Shown in pieces: positions 8,897-17,971 of a stretch of 64,000 nucleotides of DNA. Position 1 is the stretch's first letter, and each line of letters opens with the position of its first letter. This stretch comes from CAYOWQ01 sp964407695. GTDB lineage: Bacteria; Planctomycetota; Phycisphaerae; Phycisphaerales; SM1A02. The DNA lies in NCBI GenBank assembly GCA_964407695.1, contig CAYOWQ010000001.1, positions 558,001 through 622,000 of the forward strand, read 5' to 3'. A program made the position numbers and the translations under genes. The notes beneath the pieces are model-generated. The model made no database searches and was not told the DNA's origin. It saw nothing but the letters and a program-made list of their open reading frames with translations.

Positions 8897-8933
8897 GAGT
8901 TTGCGATCGTGGATCGCTCGCGCTCGAGTTTGA

Positions 8934-9137
8934 TCAGAGCGGACGAACGTTCGACGCCTTGGGGCCCTTGGCCTCGTGGGCGATGTCGAACTCGACGCGC
9001 TGACCCATCGAGAGGGTCTTGTAGCCATCCATCTTGATGTCGGAGTGGTGGACGAAAACGTCCTTGCCACCGCCATCCGGAGTGATAAAGCCAAAGCCCT
9101 TCTCATCCATAAACTTCGAGACAGTACCGGTTGCCAT
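8934..9137 (-). CDS. csp: Cold-shock domain protein (CspA family)
   Basis: 67-residue OB-fold nucleic-acid chaperone. RNP1 KGFGFI and RNP2 VFVHH are both present. The start MATGTVSKF at 9137 follows GAAAGG; a TTG start 15 nt upstream is possible but less likely. It is monocistronic, with its own promoter, a leader of about 90 nt and a terminator. A long leader is usual for temperature-responsive csp mRNAs, but no specific cold box was identified. Confidence 0.93.
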   Translation of the reverse strand: MATGTVSKFMDEKGFGFITPDGGGKDVFVHHSDIKMDGYKTLSMGQRVEFDIAHEAKGPKASNVRPL

Positions 9138-9233
9138 GTTCTGGCCTTTCAATCGTCAGGGGGAACCGATTAGGCCAAACAGAGCCGAACCGAGCGGAGC
9201 GTGTGACGTGCATGATCCGACTTAGACGCCCCT

Positions 9234-9264
9234 ATCATAGCCAAAATTCCGGAGGAGTGGTCAA
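9234..9264 (-). promoter_or_regulatory. Candidate promoter of csp
   Basis: Minus-strand TTGACC (9264-9259) and TATGAT (9239-9234) are separated by 19 nt, which is slightly long. The -10 matches consensus at five of six positions. Confidence 0.45.
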
Positions 9265-9310
9265 GTCATGTGTCCCCCGGATCTGGCCGATAATTCTCTG
9301 AAGGCCTCCC

Positions 9311-9526
9311 ATGAGCTTCGACCCGACCCAATTGCTGCTGGGATTGATCCTCGGATCGATCGGTATGGGTGTTTTTATCTATGGGAAGAACGCGGCCAAG
9401 CTGAAATGCATCGTCATCGGGTTGGTGCTCATGATTGTTCCCATGTTCATTTCCACGGTGTGGGCCGACTGTCTGCTGGGTGCCGCCTGCATGCTCGGCC
9501 TCTGGCTGATTCCCGGCGGCGGGTAA
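9311..9526 (+). CDS. Small two-TM membrane protein
   Basis: 71 residues, almost entirely two hydrophobic helices (about 8-24 and 33-50) and a third short hydrophobic stretch ending WLIPGGG. AAGGCCTCCC precedes the ATG. Similar short proteins are annotated as hypothetical in many bacteria; no function is known to me. Confidence 0.6.
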   Translation: MSFDPTQLLLGLILGSIGMGVFIYGKNAAKLKCIVIGLVLMIVPMFISTVWADCLLGAACMLGLWLIPGGG

Positions 9527-9544
9527 ACCGCCGTACCATCATTC

Positions 9545-10048
9545 GTGGGACGTACCAGCGCTGGGTTGCTCATGTATCGAACGAACGCCGCGGGCGGGCA
9601 TGATGTTCTCCTGGTCCATCCCGGCGGACCCTATTGGAAGAATCGCGACCTCGGTTCGTGGTCCATTCCCAAGGGCGAGGTCAATGAAAACGAAGCGCTG
9701 CTGGAGGCAGCCATCCGCGAGTTTCAGGAGGAAACCGGCGTCCCCATTCCGGATGGGATTCAAATCGGTGACGGGTTTGTTTCATTGGGAGCCGTCCGCC
9801 AAAAGAGCGGAAAGAAGGTCCACGCGTGGGCCATGAAGGGAGATTGCGATGCAGGGCAGTGCCGGAGCATCGACTCCCGCATGGAATTTCCTCCGCGATC
9901 GGGGCGATGGATTGAGTTTCCCGAGATTGATCGTGCTGCGTGGTTCACATTGGAGGAGGCCCGCCGGCGCATTCTGCCGTCGCAGGCTCCGCTCTTGGAT
10001 TCGCTGGCGCAAGCTGTCTCCGGGCAGAACGGGTTGGCCATGGGGTAG
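9545..10048 (+). CDS. NUDIX hydrolase
   Basis: 167 residues with a complete Nudix box: Gly44, Glu50, Arg58-Glu59, Glu62-Glu63 and Gly65 in the required spacing. The start RTSAGLLMYR and the segment WSIPKGEVNENE resemble small NUDIX proteins related to bis(5'-nucleosyl)-tetraphosphatases, which clean up diadenosine or damaged nucleotides. It uses a GTG start. The exact substrate cannot be told. Confidence 0.88.
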   Translation: MGRTSAGLLMYRTNAAGGHDVLLVHPGGPYWKNRDLGSWSIPKGEVNENEALLEAAIREFQEETGVPIPDGIQIGDGFVSLGAVRQKSGKKVHAWAMKGDCDAGQCRSIDSRMEFPPRSGRWIEFPEIDRAAWFTLEEARRRILPSQAPLLDSLAQAVSGQNGLAMG

Positions 10049-10067
10049 AGGTGCAGCCGTCGGACCG

Positions 10068-10679
10068 CTATGAAGCGCGCCGGCGCGTGCCGGCCGACTT
10101 CCTCTTCGAAACCCCCGCGAGACGAGTAGTTGTAGCAGCTTTCCTCCTGGAGGCTGCCGGTTTCCTGCGGCTGCCGCCGACGGGAGTTGACTTCGAGGTC
10201 TTAGGCATATTCGACTTCGTGGCCGTCCGTTCGCCAAGTCTTGATTCATAGGTCTTGATGAACTTGTTCACGGGAACTCGCGCCACCACTGCGCCGAGCA
10301 CATCGAGCGGCACGTCCTCAAGTTTCTTGAACCGAACGCATCCCTTGCCCATATCGAGTTTCTTGCCGGCGGTGGTCCACGCTTTTCGAAACCATGCGTC
10401 ATCCATCGGGTTCATGTACAGACTGCAGAGATAGACCGCCATGTGGTTCTTTTGCGAGGCGATGCTCAACAGCGGGAGCGGTTGCTTGGGATCGCAGTGA
10501 TACCCAGCCGGATATACCGAATGGGGGACGAAATATCCGATCACGCCGTACTGAATGCCCTCGGCATACCCCTTGGGAAGATTCCTTCGTACAACCTTCC
10601 GAATGGCCTCGATGGCTTGACGTCGGTCGTCCGGCAGGGCGGCGAGGTATTCGGCGACGGTCGAGGGTTTCTGCGGCAT
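10068..10679 (-). CDS. DUF1801 protein with basic C-terminal tail
   Basis: 203 residues from the start MPQKPSTVAEYL (a longer form from 10712 is possible). The first ~140 residues fit the DUF1801/YdhG-like fold (YLAALPDDRRQAIEAIRKVV, EGIQYGVIGYFVP, SQKNHMAVYLCSLYMN). The last ~60 are rich in Lys, Arg, Ser and Ala (KSTPVGGSRRKPAASRRKAA), resembling the nucleic-acid-binding tails of histone-like proteins. A second DUF1801 protein with similar tails lies at 47742-48461. Role unknown; DNA or RNA contact through the tail is inferred. Confidence 0.75.
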   Translation of the reverse strand: MPQKPSTVAEYLAALPDDRRQAIEAIRKVVRRNLPKGYAEGIQYGVIGYFVPHSVYPAGYHCDPKQPLPLLSIASQKNHMAVYLCSLYMNPMDDAWFRKAWTTAGKKLDMGKGCVRFKKLEDVPLDVLGAVVARVPVNKFIKTYESRLGERTATKSNMPKTSKSTPVGGSRRKPAASRRKAATTTRLAGVSKRKSAGTRRRAS

Positions 10680-10758
10680 CAGTAGTCTCGGGCAGAGGGT
10701 GCGAGTGGCCAAAGCATCGGTGCCGCATCGATTCCTGTCCAGCGCGTGGCCGCTGGGG

Positions 10759-11316
10759 TCACACAGGTGCGAGACACTCCCATGGCGAAGCGGGATCTTC
10801 GATCCGAATCAGGCTGCCGGGAGCGACCGTACCCGATCGGACCACAATCGCCATCACACCGGCCTTGCGGATCAGCACGCCATTCTCTCCTCGATCGAGA
10901 ACGGCATGCTGGAGACCCGACTGAATCGATTCAAGCTGATGACAGGGGTTTCGCAATCCGGTCAATTCAACCACAGCGCAAGTCGCCTCGGGTCCATCAC
11001 CAAAGACGAGCCGCCGCCCCTTTGGCGAGCCGAGCAGGTCAACGCCTCGTGTCAGGATGTTCTCCCCCAGATCGCCCGGCGCTACTGAGAAACCCTGCTG
11101 ATTCAGTTCGTCCAGTAACTCCGAATGCAGCAGATGGACCTGCCGAAGATTAGGCTGCGAAGGATCGCGGGCAACGCGGGACCGATGTTGAACGGTGACG
11201 CCCGCGTGGGCATCGCCGTCAACACCAAGCCCGGCCGTCAGGCAGACCGAGGGTCGAATTTCCTTCGAGACCTGATGCGTCGCCGAAGCGCTGACCGCAA
11301 CCACCGTTCCATTCAT
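10759..11316 (-). CDS. MOSC-domain protein
   Basis: 185 residues with the MOSC pattern: GLGVDGDAHAG near the N-terminus, LGENILTRGVDL in the middle, and the conserved cysteine in LTGLRNPCHQLE. MOSC domains, as in the molybdenum cofactor sulfurase C-terminus, YiiM and YcbX, bind the pterin cofactor or act in reduction of N-hydroxylated compounds. Stand-alone proteins of this length are common. A GTG at 11325 is an alternative start. Confidence 0.88.
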   Translation of the reverse strand: MNGTVVAVSASATHQVSKEIRPSVCLTAGLGVDGDAHAGVTVQHRSRVARDPSQPNLRQVHLLHSELLDELNQQGFSVAPGDLGENILTRGVDLLGSPKGRRLVFGDGPEATCAVVELTGLRNPCHQLESIQSGLQHAVLDRGENGVLIRKAGVMAIVVRSGTVAPGSLIRIEDPASPWECLAPV

Positions 11317-11393
11317 GCAGGGCACTACGACACCGAGCGATCGTGTGTTCGAAGATCGGAATCATCGATCGGGTCAGGGCTACGATCTGTGCC

Positions 11394-11972
11394 ATGCCCC
11401 ACTTTGCCAATGAACTGACTGAAGCTACTCAAGACTTCATCCTGAATCAGCACATGTTCTTTACGGGGTCAGCGCCGTCGGGTGGGCGCGGCCGCGTCAA
11501 TGTCTCACCCAAGGGAATGGACACGTTCCGGATCATTTCGGATTCCGAGGTGGCCTATCTCGACCTGACCGGCAGTGGAAACGAGACGGCAGCGCACACG
11601 CGGGAGAATGGCCGACTGACGATCATGTTCTGCTCGTTCGCACCGCCACCCGACGGAAAGCCGCTGATTCTTCGGCTGTATGGACGCGGCGAGACCATTC
11701 AGCCCGGAGACACGGAGTGGAATGAGTTGATTCGGCACTTCCCATCTCTTCCCGGCACACGCCAGATCGTCCGGTTGAACATCGAGACGGTGCAGACGTC
11801 CTGCGGCTTTGGTGTTCCGACGTACGAGTTTCTCGGTCATCGAGAGATGCTGACGGAGTGGGCCTGTAGGAAGGGTGAAGAATCACTGCGGACCTATCGC
11901 GAGGCCAACAATCGCCTGAGCATTGATGGCCTCGAAACCGGCTTGCGAGTGCCGATGGCTTCCTCAGGCTGA
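11394..11972 (+). CDS. Pyridoxamine 5'-phosphate oxidase-like flavoprotein
   Basis: 192 residues, starting MPHFANELTEATQDFI. The motif GRVNVSPKGMDTFRI and the later LYGRGETI are typical of the PPOX-class FMN or F420-binding split barrel. The substrate is unknown; stand-alone members rarely make PLP. The gene converges with the next one and overlaps its 3' end by 9 nt. Confidence 0.8.
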   Translation: MPHFANELTEATQDFILNQHMFFTGSAPSGGRGRVNVSPKGMDTFRIISDSEVAYLDLTGSGNETAAHTRENGRLTIMFCSFAPPPDGKPLILRLYGRGETIQPGDTEWNELIRHFPSLPGTRQIVRLNIETVQTSCGFGVPTYEFLGHREMLTEWACRKGEESLRTYREANNRLSIDGLETGLRVPMASSG

Positions 11973-14738
11973 GCTGCCCCAGTTGGCAAGCAGGATGCCA
12001 AGGTCGGCGCCGTTGACGGCGCCGTCGCCGTTGAGGTCTTCGTTGCACGACCGGCACGACCCCCACGCACTCAAGAGCAGGCCGAGGTCCGCGCCGTTCA
12101 CATCTCCGTCGCCGTTGATATCGCCAACAATCGGCAGCGATACCAGCGTGATGATGACGTCGTGGCCGACCGTCTGAATGCCGCACACACCATCACCGGC
12201 GACTTCGTCGAACTGCCCGCCGACGGTCCCGGTGGCCGTGAGTATGGTGAACGACTGACCCGGCGTGGGCGTGTATCCGTCGAGCAGATGAACCTCCATC
12301 GCGCCGCCGAGAGTTACGTTGCCTTCCACCGTGAGCAGGTCATGCGTTAGCCCGGCAACGTCGCCCTTCAGGTTGATGGAGAGCAGTCCCTCTGAGAGCA
12401 GATTGACGTTGGCGTCGATGACCAGTTCGCCGGTGTCGACGAGCCCGCCGGGGCGGATGATGCCGCCAGCGTTGAGAGTTCCCAACTCAAATCGCGGCGG
12501 ATCGGTTCCCACGATTCCAAGGCTCACCACGCCGTCGATTTCATCGACAATGCTCGAATTGGGGTCTTGACCCATGGTGTAGGTCTGACCGGTGAGGCTC
12601 AGCACAGCGCCGTTGGCGATCGACCAGAAGACGCCCTTCACACCGGCAATCGGCGATGAGATTACCAGCGTCCCGCTCTCCACGGCCACATGGCCGGCGC
12701 CGTTGGAATCGTTGGCGCTGACGACGGCCGAGATTGTCGATGTGCTCCCGGCACCCTGCTTTCGCAGCGTTCCATCACTTCCCAAGGCGAGTGTGCCGGC
12801 TCCATTGATATTTGAAGAACCCACGAGCTTCCAATTACCACTGTCGTTGTTGGCCAGTGAGTTGGCCGCGACGAGGGTGAGCGTCGAATTGGTCTGCGTC
12901 ACCGTGCCGGGGCTGTTGAGGATGATTCCTCCCGCCTGGACCTGCGTGTGATGGTCGAGGAACACGCCCGCGCTGGCCGGCCCGATTGTGTTGAAGAGCA
13001 GCCCCCTCACGGAGTTGTTCGCCGCCTCGGTCCTGAAGGTCCCAAGGTTCCAGAGTTGATCCTCGGGAACGAGACCGATCGTTCCCGATCGCCAGCGGAA
13101 TTCGCCGTGATTGCGGAATGCGGTGCCGCTGATGGCGCCGCCGGTTCCGTCGGTGCCGAGTCGGAACACGCCTGAGTTCCCCTGGCCCAATTGACTGTTG
13201 GTCAACTGGCCACACTGCAGCACCGCGCCATTGCGCACGCTGACTTCACCTGTTCCAGCGAAGGTCACTGTCTCATTCCGGACATCGGGCGTTGAGTAGG
13301 ACAGGCTACGAAGTGTGATCTGAGCGCCCTCCTGGGCCTCCAGGGTGGCCTTCTGAAGCATGCCGCCGCCGCTGAAGCGCAGTTCGCCGGACTCGCTGAT
13401 GACTTGCGCATTCGAGATCTGGCACGGTGCGACGATTTCAGTATTGCCTGGCGGGGCATCAATCGGCCGCAGCAGGAGCGCACCGTCCTGCAAAATGCAC
13501 GGGCCCGGGCCAAGAACGCGGCCGCTTCGCATGTCCAGCGTTCCACCGCTTGTGGTTACAAGGGTCCCCGAACCACCAATCGTGCAATCGGCTTCCTGCC
13601 GCCATGTTCCTGCGTTTTGGAATAGCGCGTTGAGCGTCGGCATGCTGTTGCCGCCGGGAATGATCCGAACGGTTCCGCCAGCCTTGTTCTGGGTGGTGCC
13701 AAGAAGAACGAAGGCGCTGGAGTACGTTCCCGCCTTCCAGGTCATGAGCCCCTGATTCTCAAAGTCGCCATCGGCGATCAGCAATGCGCCGTTATCGAGA
13801 TAGAAGCCATTGCCCGACGTTAGATTTGGCTTGAACACGCCCTGAGTGGCAATCGTGAGCGCGTTGTTCAGTCTGATGGAGCCGCCTCCCGTGGCGGAGT
13901 AATTGCCGGTAATCTGAAGCGGTGTCGCCCCTGCGACCAGATCGATGATCGTCTCCTCACCGCGCTGAAGCACGTACTGTCCGGTGCCGGAATGCGTGCC
14001 GCCTCCGCTGAATCGGATCGAACCGTTTGCCGTGCCGCCTGTGATGTTCATGGGCAGGGTGAATCGAAGAAGGCCGAGGCTGTGCACGGTGCCGTTCTCA
14101 AGGCTGAATGCACTCAGCGGCGAACTCATTCGGCTGATGGTGCCCGTGCCATACCAGTCGCCGGTGCAGGTGATCACCGGATTCGAGCCTCCGGACGCTG
14201 CATCCGGCTGCAGCGTCATGTCGGTGAGCTGTTGCACACTGCCCGGGACGTTGAGGTCGAGCTGAAGCAATCGCGGCCCCGCGCCTTCGATCCACAGGTT
14301 GTCCGTGACCACCACGAAGCCGCTTCCGCGCATGAATCCACTTTTCCACGAGCTGTCGTCGGCGATCTCCAGCAGCGCGTTGGCGACGAGGCCAAACTGG
14401 TCCAGAGTCTCCATCTGTTTGAAGCTTGAGTCGCTGTTGAGCGTCAACGTGCAGTCGACCAGCAGTGTCGACTCACTCACCAGCGAATTGACCTGCACAT
14501 TTCCGCCGTTGCCGCACTTGACGGTGATCGGTCCGACACCGGGCCCGATGATGGCGCTCGCGCCCGTCAGTCCATTGCACCCGGGCACATCCTCGACCGG
14601 GTTTCCATTCAGCATCCAGTTGAATTCCGATCCCCATGCATTGTCGGCGACAAAGCCGCCCCATTCGTATGTCTGGGCGCCGGCTGTGGTCGCTCCGGCG
14701 AGGGCGATGACGGTGAATCCAATGACCTTCAATGACAT
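11964..14738 (-). CDS. Large secreted repeat protein with C-terminal dockerin-like pair
   Basis: 924 residues. It begins MSLKVIGFTVIALAGATTAGAQ, a clear signal peptide, after AAGGAGTGCGCG. The body is Gly/Ser/Thr/Asn-rich with repeated short beta-strand patterns (GGTFRI, NQGLMTWKAG, NHGEFRWRSGT), as in parallel beta-helix or autotransporter-like passengers. The last ~55 residues hold two dockerin-like calcium loops (DINGDGDVNGADLGLLL and DLNGDGAVNGADLGILL) separated by a SCRSC cysteine pair. Probably cell-surface or matrix protein; no enzyme motif was seen. Confidence 0.8.
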   Translation of the reverse strand: MSLKVIGFTVIALAGATTAGAQTYEWGGFVADNAWGSEFNWMLNGNPVEDVPGCNGLTGASAIIGPGVGPITVKCGNGGNVQVNSLVSESTLLVDCTLTLNSDSSFKQMETLDQFGLVANALLEIADDSSWKSGFMRGSGFVVVTDNLWIEGAGPRLLQLDLNVPGSVQQLTDMTLQPDAASGGSNPVITCTGDWYGTGTISRMSSPLSAFSLENGTVHSLGLLRFTLPMNITGGTANGSIRFSGGGTHSGTGQYVLQRGEETIIDLVAGATPLQITGNYSATGGGSIRLNNALTIATQGVFKPNLTSGNGFYLDNGALLIADGDFENQGLMTWKAGTYSSAFVLLGTTQNKAGGTVRIIPGGNSMPTLNALFQNAGTWRQEADCTIGGSGTLVTTSGGTLDMRSGRVLGPGPCILQDGALLLRPIDAPPGNTEIVAPCQISNAQVISESGELRFSGGGMLQKATLEAQEGAQITLRSLSYSTPDVRNETVTFAGTGEVSVRNGAVLQCGQLTNSQLGQGNSGVFRLGTDGTGGAISGTAFRNHGEFRWRSGTIGLVPEDQLWNLGTFRTEAANNSVRGLLFNTIGPASAGVFLDHHTQVQAGGIILNSPGTVTQTNSTLTLVAANSLANNDSGNWKLVGSSNINGAGTLALGSDGTLRKQGAGSTSTISAVVSANDSNGAGHVAVESGTLVISSPIAGVKGVFWSIANGAVLSLTGQTYTMGQDPNSSIVDEIDGVVSLGIVGTDPPRFELGTLNAGGIIRPGGLVDTGELVIDANVNLLSEGLLSINLKGDVAGLTHDLLTVEGNVTLGGAMEVHLLDGYTPTPGQSFTILTATGTVGGQFDEVAGDGVCGIQTVGHDVIITLVSLPIVGDINGDGDVNGADLGLLLSAWGSCRSCNEDLNGDGAVNGADLGILLANWGSSA

Positions 14739-15014
14739 CGCGCACTCCTTTGCATGATTGGAGTTGCGCCGCAACGACCCATCGAGATGCGCCGAGACGA
14801 CGAGAGAAACGGGGCACGACCGGAATCGGCCGTGGCCAGGGCGGTTGGCGGCCGCCGAGACCCTGATCCGCGTCTTCAGTGTGGCAGGATCAATCGCGGA
14901 ATCAAGCAAATTCTCTTGCAGGCGAGTTTCCGGACTCAGGTGTCGGCGGCTCGGATCGGCCCATGGAGAACACGAATTCATGGATCGACCGATGCCTAGG
15001 ATCTCCAAGCGACC

Positions 15015-15563
15015 ATGTCCAGCGACGGAAACGTCATTCGCCGCACCGAACGCTACGAGATCAACGGCACGGTGTATCACCGGCTCGACGATGTGCCCGA
15101 GCCCTATCGGTCCATGCTGGCGGACAGGAACCGCGATGGAACGCCCGACATATTCGATGGAATGGCGGCCAACAACTCGGCGGTGAAGGTCGTTCGCACC
15201 GAGACGAAGCTGTCCACCTCGCCGACGCTGCGCCGATACGCATCACTGATGGGTCTGACCAGCGACCTGAAGGGGTTTGCGGACGCGATTGGAAGCGACA
15301 GTCGGCGGCTTCGAGGCGGGCGGTTGCATTGTGTCCAATGCGGGTATGACCTCGCCGCCGCCACGGTCTCGGGCAACTGTCCCGAATGTGGCCTGCCGGT
15401 GGCGCAGACGATTGACCACATCGCGGGTGGTCGGATGCTTGACAGTAGTTTTCTGACGCAGCCAACCGTGGGCTTCAGGCTCTATGGCAGCCGACCGGTG
15501 CAGGCACTCATTCTCATTGTGGGCGTGGTGCTTCTCCTGCTGATACTTGCATTCCTGATGTAG
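15015..15563 (+). CDS. Zinc-ribbon protein with C-terminal membrane anchor
   Basis: 182 residues, function not recognised. The N-terminus (ERYEINGTVYHRLDDVP) is soluble. A ribbon CVQCGYDL...CPECG spans about 106-128, and a single hydrophobic helix (about 161-181) ends the protein, giving a tail-anchored layout. It is divergent from the upstream secreted protein gene. Confidence 0.65.
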   Translation: MSSDGNVIRRTERYEINGTVYHRLDDVPEPYRSMLADRNRDGTPDIFDGMAANNSAVKVVRTETKLSTSPTLRRYASLMGLTSDLKGFADAIGSDSRRLRGGRLHCVQCGYDLAAATVSGNCPECGLPVAQTIDHIAGGRMLDSSFLTQPTVGFRLYGSRPVQALILIVGVVLLLLILAFLM

Positions 15564-15645
15564 TCCATCGGTCAACAACCCTTCCGGGCACGTCTGTCCC
15601 TGGGCAGGGAACCGCGCAGGTGAGTCTCGCAAATCCAATCTTCCG

Positions 15646-17742
15646 TTACTCGATGGTGACAAAGGTCACCGTGTATCGACAAGCACTGTCGGCAGTGAAC
15701 GAATCACACTTCAGGCTGAATGTCACCCATGCGCCGGCCGGGTCGGTCGGGACGGTCTTCACGCGAGTCTTGGTTTTGCCGGGATAGATTTCAACCGATT
15801 CCTGCAGGCCGAGAATACTGGAGGCGATGGTCAACACCAGCTTGCACTCGCTGTTGCCGTCATCGTTCTTGGCATCCACGGTGATCTGGTATTTTCCCGG
15901 CGGAAGCTGTCCGGTTTCATAGAGATCATCCTCGCATGAATCAAATGAGTTGGACGACACAACCGGCTTTTGTTTTGAATCCTTCTCCTCCTTCTCGACG
16001 ACTGCGCTGCGGCCGCGAACTCGCGGCGTCGTGGCCACGATATCCGTTGATCGCTCATCCTCACCCAACACCACGACACCGACGCCACCGGGCTTCACCT
16101 CCACAGGCTCGGTCGGCGCGCCGCCGACTTTCTGCAGCATGAACGGAGCCGGGTTGGAGATGGCGCTGGTGAAGACGTAGGTATCGAACGAAACACCACT
16201 CGCACCCGACACGATGATGTGATCAGCGCCGTCGTACGGGATCGCCAGGCTCTCCGGGCAGGTGCCGCACAACTGGACGGCAACATCCGCGCAAAGCTGA
16301 TCCCACTTCAGATCACAGCACTGGGCGAGCAGGATGCAGACCTGCGACTCACAGGATGGATCGGCACAGCCGGCGGAGCCGTTTGGGTTTGCAATGCAGC
16401 AATCGGCGGCAGGGGCGCAATTGATGGCGGTGCAGTCGATCCCGCCGATGAATCGAACGCCGGGCAGTTCAACCGGACAGTCCTCCAGCGTGGTGACGGA
16501 ACAAGTGCCATCCGCCGTGCAGCACGCGCCGGTCGGCTTTACCGGGCATTCGCCCCATGCGGCCAGCAACAGGCCCAAATCGGCGCCATTGACGATCCCG
16601 TCGTCGTTCATGTCCGCGGGGCCGCTACGATCCCACTGGCTCAGCAACAGACCAAGATCGGCCCCATCCACTGAATTGTCCCCGTTGAGATCGGCCGGAC
16701 ACAACGGCGGTTCGACCGCACCCGAGGCCAGAATCAGGGTTTCATCCCCGCCCGGACCGCCCTCGATACCGATCGCAAGCCCATCCATGAACGATCCGCC
16801 CAGCAGACCGAAGGCGCTGTTGGCATTGGTGTTGATCAGAACCTTGGCGGTGTGAATCACCCCGATTGGCAACTGTATTGACATGGTTGCGGCGGGAAAG
16901 GCAGTTTGGCCGTTTTGAACCATGTTGGCACTTATCAATGATCGCAGCGTTGCGGTGCCGGACAGATTCACGAGTTCATCCGGCACCACCCCGATCATGT
17001 TGGCAACTTGCTGCGGCACAACCGTCCAGTCGCTGGCAGACGCATACTGCAGCAGCACCGGTGCAGTGTGGCCATGTTCCGGATTGATCGCCTGGCATCC
17101 AAACACCCGCTTGGTATCGCCGGTCGCCGGGTCCTTCGCGGGGGTCGATGGGACCGTGGGATCGACAAGCTTCCATGCCGCGGTACCGTTCCAGCGGGCC
17201 ACCAGCGATCGGCCCGCACCGCTCATGCAGGCGAAGACACCGTTCAGCCATCCGACGCTGATCGTGACATCATCGTTGAAGACGCTGTTACTGCCGGAAT
17301 TGTCCTTCACCACATTGACCGAGACCGTGAGCGGGCACGCATTACCTTCGCTGTCGAGGACGGTGATGGTGATGTTGTCATACACCCACATGGTCAACGC
17401 GCCGCCATTGGTCGACGAGTCAGGCTGGGTAGGATCAGCCGGGTCGAATGTGTCGTCGGCGTCGTCGGCAGTGCCGTGATCATTGATGGTGCCCAACCCG
17501 ATCAATTCAGCGCACTTCCAATCGATGAACACATGGTTGTTGTTGCCCGAATCCAGCAGATTCTTGGACAGGCAGGTGATATTGCCGCCGGGTGCGGAGA
17601 TGCCACCATCGAAGGTCACGTTGCACCATCCCGTCGGCGCTGCCGCCATGCTCGCGATACAAGACACGACGAAGGATGGTGCGATACGCGGCCAAACTCC
17701 AACGAATCGGACGCCGTTCGATCGACGATTGCGTGTTCCCAT
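15646..17742 (-). CDS. Secreted protein with internal dockerin-like pair and cysteine-rich module
   Basis: 698 residues. The start at 17742 follows GAGGAGACAACCAGTC; a longer ORF begins at 17781. A signal-like hydrophobic region covers about residues 20-40. A beta-rich N-terminal half is followed by two dockerin-like loops (DLNGDNSVDGADLGLLL, DMNDDGIVNGADLGLLL) in the middle rather than at the end. Next come a TGACCTADGTC module and a second cysteine cluster (DCCIANPNGSAGC, CCDLKWDQLC), then a beta-sandwich-like C-terminal domain. Function unknown; likely extracellular and disulfide-rich. Confidence 0.75.
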   Translation of the reverse strand: MGTRNRRSNGVRFVGVWPRIAPSFVVSCIASMAAAPTGWCNVTFDGGISAPGGNITCLSKNLLDSGNNNHVFIDWKCAELIGLGTINDHGTADDADDTFDPADPTQPDSSTNGGALTMWVYDNITITVLDSEGNACPLTVSVNVVKDNSGSNSVFNDDVTISVGWLNGVFACMSGAGRSLVARWNGTAAWKLVDPTVPSTPAKDPATGDTKRVFGCQAINPEHGHTAPVLLQYASASDWTVVPQQVANMIGVVPDELVNLSGTATLRSLISANMVQNGQTAFPAATMSIQLPIGVIHTAKVLINTNANSAFGLLGGSFMDGLAIGIEGGPGGDETLILASGAVEPPLCPADLNGDNSVDGADLGLLLSQWDRSGPADMNDDGIVNGADLGLLLAAWGECPVKPTGACCTADGTCSVTTLEDCPVELPGVRFIGGIDCTAINCAPAADCCIANPNGSAGCADPSCESQVCILLAQCCDLKWDQLCADVAVQLCGTCPESLAIPYDGADHIIVSGASGVSFDTYVFTSAISNPAPFMLQKVGGAPTEPVEVKPGGVGVVVLGEDERSTDIVATTPRVRGRSAVVEKEEKDSKQKPVVSSNSFDSCEDDLYETGQLPPGKYQITVDAKNDDGNSECKLVLTIASSILGLQESVEIYPGKTKTRVKTVPTDPAGAWVTFSLKCDSFTADSACRYTVTFVTIE

Positions 17743-17971
17743 GACTGGTTGTCTCCTCAGCCGGCGTATGGCCGGCTCCAATGGCGCTCGAGTCGCCAGA
17801 CCTCACGGCCTCGATACCCGATTGTACCGGTCCTATGGCTGTCGGCCGCGAGAAAATCGCCGGCCAACAAATCGCGTGCCGAGAGAGACCGCTGCAATCC
17901 TCATCCGTTGCCCCGACATCAGGCAAGTGGGCAACGGAATCGCCACCCGTCGCCGAAAGGAAGCGAATTCA

